50,226 nucleotides of DNA from an uncultured Nitrosomonas sp. (GTDB lineage Bacteria > Pseudomonadota > Gammaproteobacteria > Burkholderiales > Nitrosomonadaceae): NCBI GenBank assembly GCA_902826055.1, contig CADEDJ010000016.1, positions 1,936-52,161 on the forward strand. Reading direction: 5' to 3'. The position numbers and the translations under genes were made by a program. Positions 6,799-15,792 of the stretch are shown here, in pieces; within the stretch, counting starts at the first letter, position 1; the number at the start of each line of letters is the position of its first letter. A model generated the notes under the pieces. The model worked only from the letters and a program-made list of their open reading frames with translations, was not told the origin of the DNA and did no database searches.

Positions 6799-8385
6799 CT
6801 AATTATGCTCTTTGTGTTGGAGTGCATTTTCTTTGGGCCTAATGTCCTTGCTTCCTACTTCATTATTTTTGTTCCAAGGGATGAGGTTGTATACAGCAAT
6901 TATTAATATAATGATGTTTATAATTAATAGGTTATTATTTATTCTTAAACTTTTGCTATTTTTTTCTAATGAATCTATCTGCAAATAATCTTCAGCTATT
7001 CCCATAAAATTCAAATACTCCTCAATCCTATCTTGTGATACTTGCTCTAATTCACTGATATGTGTCAAGTCCTGGCATCTACGTACTGCACTTCTAGCGG
7101 TATGCGAAATAGCATGAGCCTCTAGAAGTTTGTTTATTCCTTTTGGGGGCGATGCTAATCGTACAGAAGCTAAGAATGATGTTGCTATTCCTAATTCTTT
7201 CTTGAAAGTATCTCTAAAATTTGATGTTGGATCAGCAATAAAATTGTTTACGGCTAAATTTAAATTACTAAAAATTTCTTTTCCCTTTTTTTCACAATCC
7301 GAAATATAAATCCTCCAAGACCTGGCAGTAGCTAAAAGGGTTGTGATTACCATATGCGTTGATTCGACAGTGCCAAGCATAAAAGCTTGTCTTTCTTGCT
7401 CTTCTGTATCAAATACACACCATCCTCTTCGTGCAATATAAACTATGCTTCTTCCTGGTTTATAGATATCTCTGCCAGAGAGGTAATTTTCTTCATCAAC
7501 GAACATTGTTGAAAATGGAGGTGTGGTTCTAGCGGATGCAATTACAAATTTTCTTACAGATGGAATTAAATGCTGAATCTGACTCAAACCATAAGCTCCA
7601 AAGCGAAATAAAACGCCAATATAAGGCCTTGACCTTGATGTTCCGACTTCTTCATCATTTTTCTTTATTGATAATGCAGAAACATATTCACTGTTAAATA
7701 AGCCATTATTATGTACTTCTAATACTTTTCGCTTATAATTACTTAGTTCTATGATTTTATTCAATTCTTTTTCAATTTCGCATACCTTCCATTCCATTGC
7801 ATGAACTAATGATCCTACGAGTTTTTCATTTTGTATAGACCTGATCAATTCGGGTTTTTTGATTATGTCAACAACACTATATGCTGGAATATCTTTATTG
7901 GTCCCTTCACCCACGATACCATCATATGTAAGTCTAATAGATAAAACCAGATGTCCATTCTTCAATATACTGCATTCAATTGGAGCAATACTCTCAACGC
8001 TAGGATCATGAGTATATTTATAATCAATAATAAATCTAAATTTTCTTTTTACGGGGTCGCTTGTATTATCTTCAGCTAAGACTTCAAGATTTTCAAAAAT
8101 TTTATTCGGTCGTAAGTGAAAATGATCGAGAATAATATCTGAAACGAAATTGTTACGTGTGTAGTGTGCAGCTTCTGAATTTTCCCAATCTCTATGTACA
8201 TAGGCTTCAGTCGCTTTTTTGATTTCTTCAATTAGTTTTTTCTGCGCATCTGCCGTCTTATCATCTTTTTTTAATGAATAACCAAGAAAATACAGATAAT
8301 TGAAGGTAATTTGCAAATCTCCCGGCTTAATTGAAAACGATGAATCAGTCGCATTCATTAAGACGTTTTTATTTAAGTTATTCAT
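6799..8385 (-). CDS. Unrecognised 528-residue protein with C-terminal membrane anchor
   Basis: I do not recognise a family. The protein starts at ATG 8385 and ends at 6799, convergent with the antitoxin gene. There is no signal peptide. The N-terminal half is mixed alpha/beta with many charged residues; the middle (about residues 210-240) contains a helical stretch with KVCEIEKELNKI. One hydrophobic segment near the C-terminus (LLIINIIILIIAVYNLIP, about 485-505) is followed by a polar, charged tail, so most of the protein would lie on one side of the membrane in a tail-anchored manner. Its base composition is distinctly richer in A+T than cbbO next to it, with many Lys, Asn and Ile codons ending in A or T. 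This suggests acquisition by transfer, and the neighbouring toxin-antitoxin pair supports an accessory island. A defence role is possible but unproven. Confidence 0.75.
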   Translation of the reverse strand: MNNLNKNVLMNATDSSFSIKPGDLQITFNYLYFLGYSLKKDDKTADAQKKLIEEIKKATEAYVHRDWENSEAAHYTRNNFVSDIILDHFHLRPNKIFENLEVLAEDNTSDPVKRKFRFIIDYKYTHDPSVESIAPIECSILKNGHLVLSIRLTYDGIVGEGTNKDIPAYSVVDIIKKPELIRSIQNEKLVGSLVHAMEWKVCEIEKELNKIIELSNYKRKVLEVHNNGLFNSEYVSALSIKKNDEEVGTSRSRPYIGVLFRFGAYGLSQIQHLIPSVRKFVIASARTTPPFSTMFVDEENYLSGRDIYKPGRSIVYIARRGWCVFDTEEQERQAFMLGTVESTHMVITTLLATARSWRIYISDCEKKGKEIFSNLNLAVNNFIADPTSNFRDTFKKELGIATSFLASVRLASPPKGINKLLEAHAISHTARSAVRRCQDLTHISELEQVSQDRIEEYLNFMGIAEDYLQIDSLEKNSKSLRINNNLLIINIIILIIAVYNLIPWNKNNEVGSKDIRPKENALQHKEHN

Positions 8386-8452
8386 ATTGTGGCGGATTAT
8401 TGTCGCATGATGGTTTTGTCCAAGCCTAATGTTGGTATTTTATAAACAGTTT

Positions 8453-10780
8453 CTACCTCGTCAACCCCGCATACAGTACCGGCAGTTTCTCCGGCAGCCG
8501 TTCCACATGATCCACTACCAGGTAATTGCGTTCGCCGAAAATCCTGGATACATACTGATCGGCGCGTGGATCGAGGCTCATGCAGTAGGTGATGATGCCG
8601 GAGCGGCCGGCTTCTTCCACCGCTTTTTTGGTGTCATGGCGCAGGTATTGCGGATCGCGCACGTCGACGTCCGCCGGTTCGCCGTCGGTGATCACCAGCA
8701 GTAGCTTTTTTGCCGATTTTTGCAGTTTCAGGTAGTGCGTGGCGTGGCGCATTGCGGCACCCATGCGGGTCGACAGTTGGCCGGTCATGCCGGCGAGTCT
8801 GGCTTTGGGGATTTCGTCGTAGGGCTGGTCGAAATCTTTGAAGCGGAAGTATTCGACGTCGTGGCGTCCGTCAGAGCAGAAGCCGTGGATTGCAAACGGG
8901 TCGCCGATTTTGTTGATGGCGTTGGCGAGCAGTACTGTGGCCTGGCGCGTTAGATCCAGCACGGAGTAGTCGTGTCCGGCGACTTTTTCGTTGGTCGATT
9001 CCGACAAGTCGAGCAGCACCAGCACGGAAATGTCGCGTACTTTGCGCACCGAGCGCATCATGATGCGCGGGTCGGGTTGCATGCCCATGCGGATATCGAT
9101 CAGCGAGCGGATCGCGGCGTTGATGTCGATTTCGTCGCCGTCTTCGAGCTTGCGGATGCGGCGCGTGCCTTGCGGCTGCATCGCGTCGAGCAGGAATTTC
9201 ATGCGCGCGATTTCGCGTCTGTACTGATTGGCAATGTCGTCGATGCATTGCATGTCACCGAGCTTGGCGCGTTTTTCCTGCACCGTTGCCCAATCCGGAC
9301 GTTCCAATTGGATCTGATAATCCCATTCGGAATAGTGGTACGGCGGCGATACCGGTTCTTTGCCTTCCGATTGGTTGAACGAAACGCCCATGTCTTCGTA
9401 TGGGAAGAATTCGCTACCCATGACCCAGATTTCCTCTGCGTCATCACCGGCGGTTTCGACGTCGATTTCGTTGGCGAATTCCATGACGTTGACATACTTG
9501 CGTACTTGTTTGGGCGCATCGTACCCGGCGGACAGCGATTTGTTGAAATCGAATTCCTCGAATTCCCAGAAATAGCGGTTGTCATCGCGGTACGGCGCGG
9601 TGAGCACGTCGGTACGCGGGTTGTACGGAATCTTTTTGTCCATGAAGCTGTGCGCAAGCTGCACGCCGATGTCCCACGAGGTTTGGTGGCTATCCAGCTT
9701 GTCGTGCGCGGCTTTAAACAGTTTGCGGCCTTCCGCGATCCACGGGTCTTTGTCTTTGTAATCCGGGTCGAGCAGGGCGCGCGCCAGGCGGTTGAGGTAA
9801 TCGCCCATCGATACATTCATTTCCGGCGTGGCACTATGCAGTACCGACCAGGTATGGCGTAATCCGGGAAAGCGGCGGATCGACAGTTCTTCGATACGCG
9901 CGTCTTCGATGACGGAAATCACCGCCATTTGCAGCGGGTTTAAGCTTTCCGCGGAAATCGGCTGCTTGGTTTCGACCAGATGCGCGGCCGCATGTGCGGC
10001 GGCGGCACGGTAGACTTCGGTCGCGGAAACGTCGCCGAATGCATCGTAGGCATCGGGGAGGTGGATGAAATAGTTTTCGATGAACGGCTTGTAGCCTTCG
10101 CGCGTTTCAAAGTCGCCGGACGTCGGTTTCATGAAAAAATCGCGTGCCCACAACGCACGCAGATACATGTTGATACGGCGCTGCACGTCGACGAACAAGG
10201 TGCCTTTGCGCTCTTTCTGTAAAACCGCCAGCGATTCTTTCGATTCCAGGCCGAAATAGCGGATTTGCTCTTCGTAATCGGTGCGGTGCGCATGCGCGCC
10301 CCACATCGCCCAGCGGCGCAGGCCGCCTAGTGTCAACTGCCCGAACAGGATATCCAGTTTACCCAGCATTGGGCGGATGCCGCGCGGTGCCTGCGCGATC
10401 AAGGTATTCAGGAATTGCAAATAATTCTGAAATAGATGCGCGTCACCCAGCCGTTTTGCGGCGGTAGGGGAAGTTGCCAGCACCAGTTCGATGACCGCGC
10501 CGGAAGTCCTTGAAGCCAGTGAAAGCACCGAAGTAGCCAGATCGGCGATGACATCCTCGCCGATTTCCTTGACGACCAGCGGGATCTCGTCAATCCAGCA
10601 ATCCACCACGCTGCGTCCGCGCCCTAAGCCACGGATCGCCGATGCACCTTTCAGGTAATTATCCAAGCCGCGTGGCGAAAAGATCTTAACTGCCTCCGGC
10701 CAGGCGTGGTGGAGCAATTCAACCGACTCGGGTTCCAAATCCTCAAGCAATTCTTTGTAATCGTCCAGATTGATACTCAT
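8453..10780 (-). CDS. cbbO: RuBisCO activase subunit CbbO (von Willebrand A domain)
   Basis: A 775-residue protein. The large N-terminal helical region is specific to CbbO/NorD relatives. The C-terminal vWA domain has the MIDAS motif DLSES (residues 591-595) in the context ISVLVLLDLSES, followed by ITDGEPADVD near 700. CbbO pairs with the hexameric AAA+ ATPase CbbQ and docks on inhibited form I RuBisCO through its MIDAS site, so that sugar-phosphate inhibitors can be released. The gene lies 54 bases after cbbQ on the minus strand, completing the cbbLSQO order known from Nitrosomonas and other form IAq carriers. No cbbN follows; the next gene downstream is an unrelated AT-rich orphan. Codon use is GC-rich compared with that orphan. 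Confidence 0.93.
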   Translation of the reverse strand: MSINLDDYKELLEDLEPESVELLHHAWPEAVKIFSPRGLDNYLKGASAIRGLGRGRSVVDCWIDEIPLVVKEIGEDVIADLATSVLSLASRTSGAVIELVLATSPTAAKRLGDAHLFQNYLQFLNTLIAQAPRGIRPMLGKLDILFGQLTLGGLRRWAMWGAHAHRTDYEEQIRYFGLESKESLAVLQKERKGTLFVDVQRRINMYLRALWARDFFMKPTSGDFETREGYKPFIENYFIHLPDAYDAFGDVSATEVYRAAAAHAAAHLVETKQPISAESLNPLQMAVISVIEDARIEELSIRRFPGLRHTWSVLHSATPEMNVSMGDYLNRLARALLDPDYKDKDPWIAEGRKLFKAAHDKLDSHQTSWDIGVQLAHSFMDKKIPYNPRTDVLTAPYRDDNRYFWEFEEFDFNKSLSAGYDAPKQVRKYVNVMEFANEIDVETAGDDAEEIWVMGSEFFPYEDMGVSFNQSEGKEPVSPPYHYSEWDYQIQLERPDWATVQEKRAKLGDMQCIDDIANQYRREIARMKFLLDAMQPQGTRRIRKLEDGDEIDINAAIRSLIDIRMGMQPDPRIMMRSVRKVRDISVLVLLDLSESTNEKVAGHDYSVLDLTRQATVLLANAINKIGDPFAIHGFCSDGRHDVEYFRFKDFDQPYDEIPKARLAGMTGQLSTRMGAAMRHATHYLKLQKSAKKLLLVITDGEPADVDVRDPQYLRHDTKKAVEEAGRSGIITYCMSLDPRADQYVSRIFGERNYLVVDHVERLPEKLPVLYAGLTR

Positions 10781-10834
10781 GGCAGCACCTATTAATGGGT
10801 TAAAACAATCAAAACGGGGTAATGGTCTACCGGA

Positions 10835-11641
10835 TTAGTTGAAGAATGTACTGACTGCTGCATCCAGTGCGTCGCGCATATCGGGATCGTCGGTGATCGG
10901 ACGTACCAATGCCACACGGCACGCGGCGTGCGCGTCGACATTCTTGGCGATCAGGCTGCCGGCATAAATTAGCATCCGCGTGGAAATGCCTTCGTCCAGA
11001 CCATGACCTTTCAAGTTACGTGCGCGTTCAGCGATCGATACCAGCTTTTCTGCGATGTCAGTCGAGACGCCGGATTCGTGCGCGACGATTTCGCTTTCGA
11101 TGTCGTGGCTGGGGTAATTGAAATCCAACGCGCCAAAACGTTGCTTGGTCGATTGTTTCAAATCCTTCATCAGGCTTTGATAGCCAGGATTGTATGAAAT
11201 GACAACCTGGAAGTCTGCGTGTGCTTGAATCAATTCACCTTTTTTTTCTAATGGCAGCACACGGCGGTTATCGGTCAGTGGATGAATGACGACCGTAGTG
11301 TCCTGACGTGCTTCGACGACCTCATCCAGATAGCAAATTGCGCCATAACGCGCAGCAACAGCCAATGGCCCATCTTGCCAGCGTGTGCCGCTTGCATCTA
11401 AAAGAAAACGCCCCACCAAATCGGAGGCGGTCATGTCTTCGTTACAAGCAACGGTAATCAGCGGTTTTTTTAATTTCCAAGCCATGTACTCGACAAAGCG
11501 GGTTTTACCGCAACCGGTCGGACCTTTCAACATCATCGGCATGCGCACCGAATAGGCGGCTTCATATAATTTCACCTCATCGGCGACAGGATGGTAATAG
11601 GGCTCGGTGGTTACGCGGTATTGATCAATGATTTTGCTCAT
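10835..11641 (-). CDS. cbbQ: RuBisCO activase AAA+ ATPase CbbQ
   Basis: A 268-residue MoxR-type AAA+ ATPase. Walker A is GPTGCGKT (residues 40-47), Walker B is in [12 protein letters not shown] (near 105), and sensor and arginine-finger segments follow around SYNPGYQSL and KQRFGALDF. It hydrolyses ATP to remodel inhibited RuBisCO together with CbbO. The start ATG at 11641 is preceded by CAGGAGTTC, a strong ribosome-binding site. An intrinsic terminator separates it from cbbS upstream, so it is probably made at lower levels than the enzyme subunits. The size and sequence fit CbbQ rather than the paralogous NorQ, and the position within cbbLSQO supports this. Confidence 0.95.
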   Translation of the reverse strand: MSKIIDQYRVTTEPYYHPVADEVKLYEAAYSVRMPMMLKGPTGCGKTRFVEYMAWKLKKPLITVACNEDMTASDLVGRFLLDASGTRWQDGPLAVAARYGAICYLDEVVEARQDTTVVIHPLTDNRRVLPLEKKGELIQAHADFQVVISYNPGYQSLMKDLKQSTKQRFGALDFNYPSHDIESEIVAHESGVSTDIAEKLVSIAERARNLKGHGLDEGISTRMLIYAGSLIAKNVDAHAACRVALVRPITDDPDMRDALDAAVSTFFN

Positions 11642-11686
11642 GATGAACTCCTGTTATTGCTACCTGAAAAGTACTTTATTTTGATC

Positions 11687-11724
11687 AAAAAAAAACCCCC
11701 GGTCCTGTTATAGGTAAGGGGGTT
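11687..11724 (-). terminator. Intrinsic terminator/attenuator between cbbS and cbbQ
   Basis: Read on the minus strand, AACCCCC (11724-11718) pairs with GGGGGTT (11700-11694), with a 17-nt spacer and a run of T residues (opposite A11687-11693) immediately after. It sits about 25 bases past the cbbS stop and 46 bases before the cbbQ start. The expected effect is abundant cbbLS message and reduced read-through into cbbQO. Confidence 0.85.
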
Positions 11725-11747
11725 CCAGGGTACGAAACCCGTTGTGT

Positions 11748-12104
11748 TTAGACAGTCTTGCCGCGGTATATCACCATGGCTGTGCCTTGTGATTGGTTGA
11801 AATTGTTGTAACCAATCAAACGGACATGATTATTCGGATTGGCTTTATGACATGCGGCAGCTTCTGCCAGCACGCGGTCAACATCCGTTTCACCAAACAT
11901 AGGTAATTTCCACATGTACCAGTAGGAATCCATCACATATTCCGGTTCTGTATGTTCAATGGCTGGGTTCCAACCTTTGCTGATCAAATATTGCACTTGC
12001 TTCTTGATATCTTTGTCAGCCATCGCAGGCAGGTAGGAAAATGTTTCAAATTTACGGCTTGCTGGATCGCTAACACGTGATTTGTAATCGATTACTTCGC
12101 TCAT
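11748..12104 (-). CDS. cbbS: RuBisCO small subunit (form I)
   Basis: A 118-residue small subunit. The segments [49 protein letters not shown] and [22 protein letters not shown] are the conserved core of form I CbbS. It assembles with eight CbbL subunits to L8S8. It starts at ATG 12104 behind AAGGA and lies 78 bases downstream of cbbL. The short loop between the core strands matches bacterial form IA small subunits rather than plant ones. Confidence 0.97.
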   Translation of the reverse strand: MSEVIDYKSRVSDPASRKFETFSYLPAMADKDIKKQVQYLISKGWNPAIEHTEPEYVMDSYWYMWKLPMFGETDVDRVLAEAAACHKANPNNHVRLIGYNNFNQSQGTAMVIYRGKTV

Positions 12105-12182
12105 TATTTATTCCTTAATTTTAGAAAGATGAGGGAGAAAAGTAGCGTTAACCATCAACTCTTCTCCTTGAGTTATGTATTC

Positions 12183-13604
12183 TTACTTGTGAGCTATGTC
12201 GAGCTTATCAACCGTATCAAACTCGAACTTGATCTCTTTCCATGTTTCCATGGCGATTTTCAGTTCAGGGCTGCTTTTGGCTGCTTTGGTCAGAATAGCT
12301 TTGCCTTCTTTCTCGATTTCAACGCCTTGGTTACGTGCTTCTACGCAAGCTTCCAATGCAACACGGTTAGCCGCCGCGCCCGCAGCGTTACCCCATGGAT
12401 GACCCAGAGTGCCACCGCCAAACTGCAAGCAAGCATCATCACCGAAGATTGCGACCAGTGCTGGCATGTGCCATACGTGAATACCGCCGGATGCAACCGG
12501 GAATACACCTGGCATGGAACCCCAATCCTGATCGAAGAACAGGCCACGGCTGCGGTCTTCTTTGATGAATTTGTCGCGCATGGTGTCGATCCAGCCAAGA
12601 GTTGCCGCACGGTCACCTTCCAATTTACCGACCACGGTACCGGAATGCAGGTGATCGCCACCGGATAAACGCAGCACTTTGGTTAAAACGCGGAAATGAA
12701 TACCATGGTGTGGATTGCGATCAAGCACGGCGTGCATTGCACGGTGGATATGCAATAGCATGCCATTGTTGCGGCACCAGTTAGCCAATCCTGTGTTGGC
12801 TGTTAAACCACCTGTTAAGTAATCATGCATAATGATCGGTGCGCCCAATTCCTTGGCAAACTCTGCACGTTTGTACATTTCTTCCGGGTTAGGTGCTGTT
12901 ACGTTCAGGTAGTGGCCTTTACGTTCTCCGGTTTCACGTTCGGCTTTTTGGCAAGCTTCCACTACAAATTGGAAACGATCGCGCCAGCGCATGAAAGGCT
13001 GGCTGTTAACGTTCTCATCGTCCTTGGTCAGATCCAGACCGCCACGCAGGCATTCGTATACGGCACGGCCATAATTTTTGGCGGACAGGCCCAGTTTAGG
13101 CTTAATGGTACAACCTAACAGCGCGCGGCCATATTTGTTCAGACGATCACGTTCCACTTGAATACCTGTTGGAGGTCCACCACAAGTCTTGACGTAAGCA
13201 ATCGGAAAACGCACATCTTCTAGACGCAGAGCACGTAACGCTTTAAAACCAAACACGTTACCTACCAGCGAGGTCAATACGTTAACGACAGAACCTTCTT
13301 CAAACAGATCGATCGGGTATGCCACGAAAGCATAGAAGCAGGTGTCATCCCCAGGTACGTCTTCAATCTTATAAGCACGTCCTTTATAGTAGTCCAGGTC
13401 GGTCAGCAAGTCGGTCCAAACTGTGGTCCAGGTACCGGTCGACGATTCTGCGGCTACTGCAGCAGCGACTTCTTCACGGGGTACGCCGGGTTGAGGGGTA
13501 ATTTTGAAACAGGCCAGAAGATCCGTATCCAACGGCGTGTATTCTGGTGTCCAGTAGGTTTGCCGGTATTCTTTAACACCGGCGTTGTATATTTTTACGG
13601 CCAT
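12183..13604 (-). CDS. cbbL: RuBisCO large subunit, form IA
   Basis: A full-length 473-residue large subunit that carboxylates ribulose-1,5-bisphosphate in the Calvin cycle. Active-site residues are intact: the catalytic lysines of TIKPKLG (Lys168, Lys170), the carbamylated lysine with metal ligands in TKDDE (Lys194, Asp196, Glu197), HIHRAM (His287) and the loop 6 lysine in VVGKLEG (Lys327). Sequence features ([15 protein letters not shown] near the N-terminus, and [18 protein letters not shown]) are those of form IA, and the downstream cbbQ/cbbO indicate the non-carboxysomal IAq type. The start at 13604 has GGAG upstream. It is divergent from cbbR, with a 235-base shared promoter region. No carboxysome gene is seen in the window. 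Confidence 0.98.
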   Translation of the reverse strand: MAVKIYNAGVKEYRQTYWTPEYTPLDTDLLACFKITPQPGVPREEVAAAVAAESSTGTWTTVWTDLLTDLDYYKGRAYKIEDVPGDDTCFYAFVAYPIDLFEEGSVVNVLTSLVGNVFGFKALRALRLEDVRFPIAYVKTCGGPPTGIQVERDRLNKYGRALLGCTIKPKLGLSAKNYGRAVYECLRGGLDLTKDDENVNSQPFMRWRDRFQFVVEACQKAERETGERKGHYLNVTAPNPEEMYKRAEFAKELGAPIIMHDYLTGGLTANTGLANWCRNNGMLLHIHRAMHAVLDRNPHHGIHFRVLTKVLRLSGGDHLHSGTVVGKLEGDRAATLGWIDTMRDKFIKEDRSRGLFFDQDWGSMPGVFPVASGGIHVWHMPALVAIFGDDACLQFGGGTLGHPWGNAAGAAANRVALEACVEARNQGVEIEKEGKAILTKAAKSSPELKIAMETWKEIKFEFDTVDKLDIAHK

Positions 13605-13762
13605 GATAATTTCTCCAGGTTAATTCCGTTCAGCTTCAATCAACGAAACCGATGCAGGTGAGCGGATATTGCGTTACAAAATGACTGCCTAAGTGACTGC
13701 TTAAGGCTGCTTTTTACGGCTACTTGAAATAGCTCAAATTGTTAGATTGAACTATAGCGCTA

Positions 13763-13811
13763 ATTACCTATAAGAACAAATCAGTAATTCTGATATTTAT
13801 GATAAGGTAAT
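13763..13811. promoter_or_regulatory. Nested dyad, probable CbbR operator between cbbL and cbbR
   Basis: Two inverted repeats share one centre at 13787. The outer arms are ATTACCT (13763-13769) and AGGTAAT (13805-13811), perfect over 7 bp. The inner arms are ATCAG (13780-13784) and CTGAT (13790-13794). The inner one includes TCAGTAATTCTGA, a T-N11-A element as LysR-type regulators use. Location in the divergent cbbR/cbbL gap makes CbbR the likely ligand. Confidence 0.6.
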
Positions 13812-13839
13812 ACTTATGAAAAATTTACTCAGCTGACAG

Positions 13840-14754
13840 ATGTTACATTTCACTTTACGGCAATTAAAAGTGTTTGAATCGGTTGCTCGCCATTTAAGTT
13901 ATTCTCGTGCAGCTGATGAACTTCACTTGACTCAACCTGCTGTTTCCATGCAGATAAAGCAGCTGGAAGACAATATTAGTTTACCGCTATTCGAGCAATT
14001 AGGTAAGCGAATTTATCTCACTGAAGCGGGGCGTGAGTTGTATCAATATAGTCGTGCAATTTCTCAGCAGTTATCGGATATGGAAGTTGCACTGGAAGAA
14101 TTGAAAGGCATGGAACGCGGTAAATTAAATATTTCAGTGGTTACAACAGCCAATTATTTTGCACCGCATTTATTAGCAAAGTTTTGCCAAAGATATCAAG
14201 GAGTCACCGTCAGTTTAAATGTTTCCAATCGTGAGGCGGTGTTAAAACAATTGGCAGATAATTTGATTGATCTGGCTATTATGGGGCAGCCACCGGATGG
14301 TTTAGATATTGTAAGTGAATCTTTTATGGAAAATCCATTGGTGGTAGTCGCCCCACCGCATCATCCGTTATGTCAAGAACATCAAATACCTGTCAAGCGG
14401 CTGGAAAAAGAGATTTTTCTGGTGCGTGAATCGGGTTCCGGAACGCGCAGTGCCATGGAGCGATTCTTCGCGGCGCATGACATCAAAATTAGTAAAGGTA
14501 TGGAAACGGATACCACAGAAGCCATCAAACAAGCTGTGCAAGCCGGTATGGGGTTAGGTATCATGTCACAGCATACGGCAGAACTGGAACTTGAAACAAA
14601 TCGTTTAAAAATGTTGGATGTGCAGGGTTTTCCCATTATTCGCTATTGGCATGTGGTCAATAGAAAAAATAAGCGGTTGTCAGGTGTCGCAAATGCTTTC
14701 CGGGAGTTTTTATTAACTGAAGCTGAGAAATTGATGCTGGAATCAAAGAAATAA
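13840..14754 (+). CDS. cbbR: LysR-type transcriptional regulator of the cbb operon
   Basis: A 304-residue LysR-family regulator. The N-terminal winged helix-turn-helix covers about residues 3-62 (LRQLKVFESVARHLSYSRAADELHLTQPAVS, then IKQLE). A linker helix and a two-lobed effector domain follow (NISVVTTANYFAPHLLAKF, IMGQPPDGL, TDTTEAIKQAVQAGMGLGIMSQ). The sequence is CbbR-like, and the position divergent from cbbL supports this. CbbR activates the cbb operon in response to reduced metabolites such as RuBP or NADPH, and usually represses its own gene. The ATG at 13840 gives the family's usual start (MLHFTLRQL). Confidence 0.93.
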   Translation: MLHFTLRQLKVFESVARHLSYSRAADELHLTQPAVSMQIKQLEDNISLPLFEQLGKRIYLTEAGRELYQYSRAISQQLSDMEVALEELKGMERGKLNISVVTTANYFAPHLLAKFCQRYQGVTVSLNVSNREAVLKQLADNLIDLAIMGQPPDGLDIVSESFMENPLVVVAPPHHPLCQEHQIPVKRLEKEIFLVRESGSGTRSAMERFFAAHDIKISKGMETDTTEAIKQAVQAGMGLGIMSQHTAELELETNRLKMLDVQGFPIIRYWHVVNRKNKRLSGVANAFREFLLTEAEKLMLESKK

Positions 14755-14792
14755 ATATATTTTTGAGAAAAATCAGTTCATTATTTAAAATA

Positions 14793-15533
14793 ATGCCTAT
14801 GAATAATGTTCGTTACATTACTGATAATTCTTGTATGAAAAACCCGATAAAACACGATGAGAATGCAATGCATGCAAATCATTCAACAGCGCCTAGCATT
14901 TATTTGATTTGTGGTGTGCTTTCACTCATCATTTTATTGGTAGACTTTGTTACGCCTCTTGGTATCGCGAGTGGTGTTCCTTATATTATTGTGGTATTGA
15001 TTTCCTTAAAATCCCCTGAAAAACGTTTTACCATTGCGATTGCGTGGATTTGTACCCTATTGGTAGGTATTGGGTATTGGGGGTCGCCTCCCAGCGATGT
15101 TGCATTATATAAAGTTTATGCGAACCGTTTTTTAAGCATATTAGCAATCTGGGTCACTGCGATTATAGCTTTGAAACAACGCGATAGCATGAATAAACTT
15201 CATGAAGAGCGCTTGAAGAGCGAACAAGCAGTTCGGGAAGTGGAAATCCGGGAGGAAAGGTTAAAAGTGTTAAAAGCAACCGTCCAAACTGTACAAGATA
15301 TTGTCGGTAATTTTCTCAATAACATGCAATATTTTAGATTGGAAATTGACAAAAAAAATACCTTGTCACCCGAATCGATACAAAAGCTTGATCAGCTTAT
15401 TCAAGAAACATCTTTGCGAATCAATACACTGGAAAATGTAGAAGAAGTTCGTGAGAAAAAGATGGCTGGTAGCAGGGTTGGTATAGACTATGAGCAGATT
15501 GTCAAAGATAACGATACAATCAGCAACAAATAA
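14793..15533 (+). CDS. Membrane protein with degenerate histidine-kinase-like dimerisation helix
   Basis: About 246 residues from the ATG at 14793. The true start is uncertain: a TTG at 14763 and further ATGs at 14799 and 14835 are in frame, none with a clear Shine-Dalgarno. Three hydrophobic segments (SIYLICGVLSLIILLVDFV, ASGVPYIIVVLISL, AIAWICTLLVGIGYW, plus a fourth around LSILAIWVTAIIAL) precede a charged coiled coil (about residues 130-170, KLHEERLKSEQAV). The C-terminal segment VQTVQDIVGNFLNNMQYFRLEI resembles a histidine-kinase dimerisation helix, but the phospho-acceptor position has no histidine and there is no ATPase domain. It lies 38 bases after cbbR, same strand. It may be a sensor remnant or a scaffold; function unknown. 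Confidence 0.65.
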   Translation: MPMNNVRYITDNSCMKNPIKHDENAMHANHSTAPSIYLICGVLSLIILLVDFVTPLGIASGVPYIIVVLISLKSPEKRFTIAIAWICTLLVGIGYWGSPPSDVALYKVYANRFLSILAIWVTAIIALKQRDSMNKLHEERLKSEQAVREVEIREERLKVLKATVQTVQDIVGNFLNNMQYFRLEIDKKNTLSPESIQKLDQLIQETSLRINTLENVEEVREKKMAGSRVGIDYEQIVKDNDTISNK

Positions 15534-15558
15534 TGGTTATGCAAGATTTTGAGGAGAA

Positions 15559-15786
15559 ATGATGTCAGGACAAGGATCGGGTGGAAATGTACTTGCAGCA
15601 GTGTGTAGTTTTTTTATTCCTGGTTTGGGGCAATTAGTACAGGGGCGCATACTGCCGGCAATATTGTTTTTTGTAATTACCGGCACAGGGTATTTTTTCT
15701 GGGTGTTAATTATCCCTGCGGTGATTGCCGGGATTTTTCATTTGTGGTCAATCATTGATGCGGCACGGTTTGTTGGCGCGGATTGA
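15559..15786 (+). CDS. Small TM2-like membrane protein
   Basis: A 75-residue protein with a GAGGAGAA ribosome-binding site just before ATG 15559. Hydrophobic segments at about residues 10-24 and 33-60 flank the motif FFIPGLGQLVQGR, which matches the N-terminal part of TM2-domain proteins (PGLGQ.Y.G followed by a helix pair). It likely sits in the inner membrane; no function is known. It is 25 bases downstream of the preceding gene and may be part of the same transcript. Confidence 0.7.
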   Translation: MMSGQGSGGNVLAAVCSFFIPGLGQLVQGRILPAILFFVITGTGYFFWVLIIPAVIAGIFHLWSIIDAARFVGAD

Positions 15787-15792
15787 TGTATA

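Noticed and set aside
4027..8385. tRNA-Val as the attachment site of an integrated island covering the TA pair and the orphan
   Set aside because: No integrase gene and no repeat of the tRNA 3' end was noticed downstream, and the kinase between them looks like core sequence.
8972..9862. 296-codon plus-strand open frame opposite cbbO
   Set aside because: It lies fully antisense to cbbO, whose vWA motif and operon position are clear. The product is rich in Val, Phe, Arg and His, as expected from antisense reading of GC-rich codons.
12129..12668. 179-codon plus-strand open frame opposite cbbL
   Set aside because: Overlaps the conserved C-terminal half of cbbL on the other strand and carries no domain.
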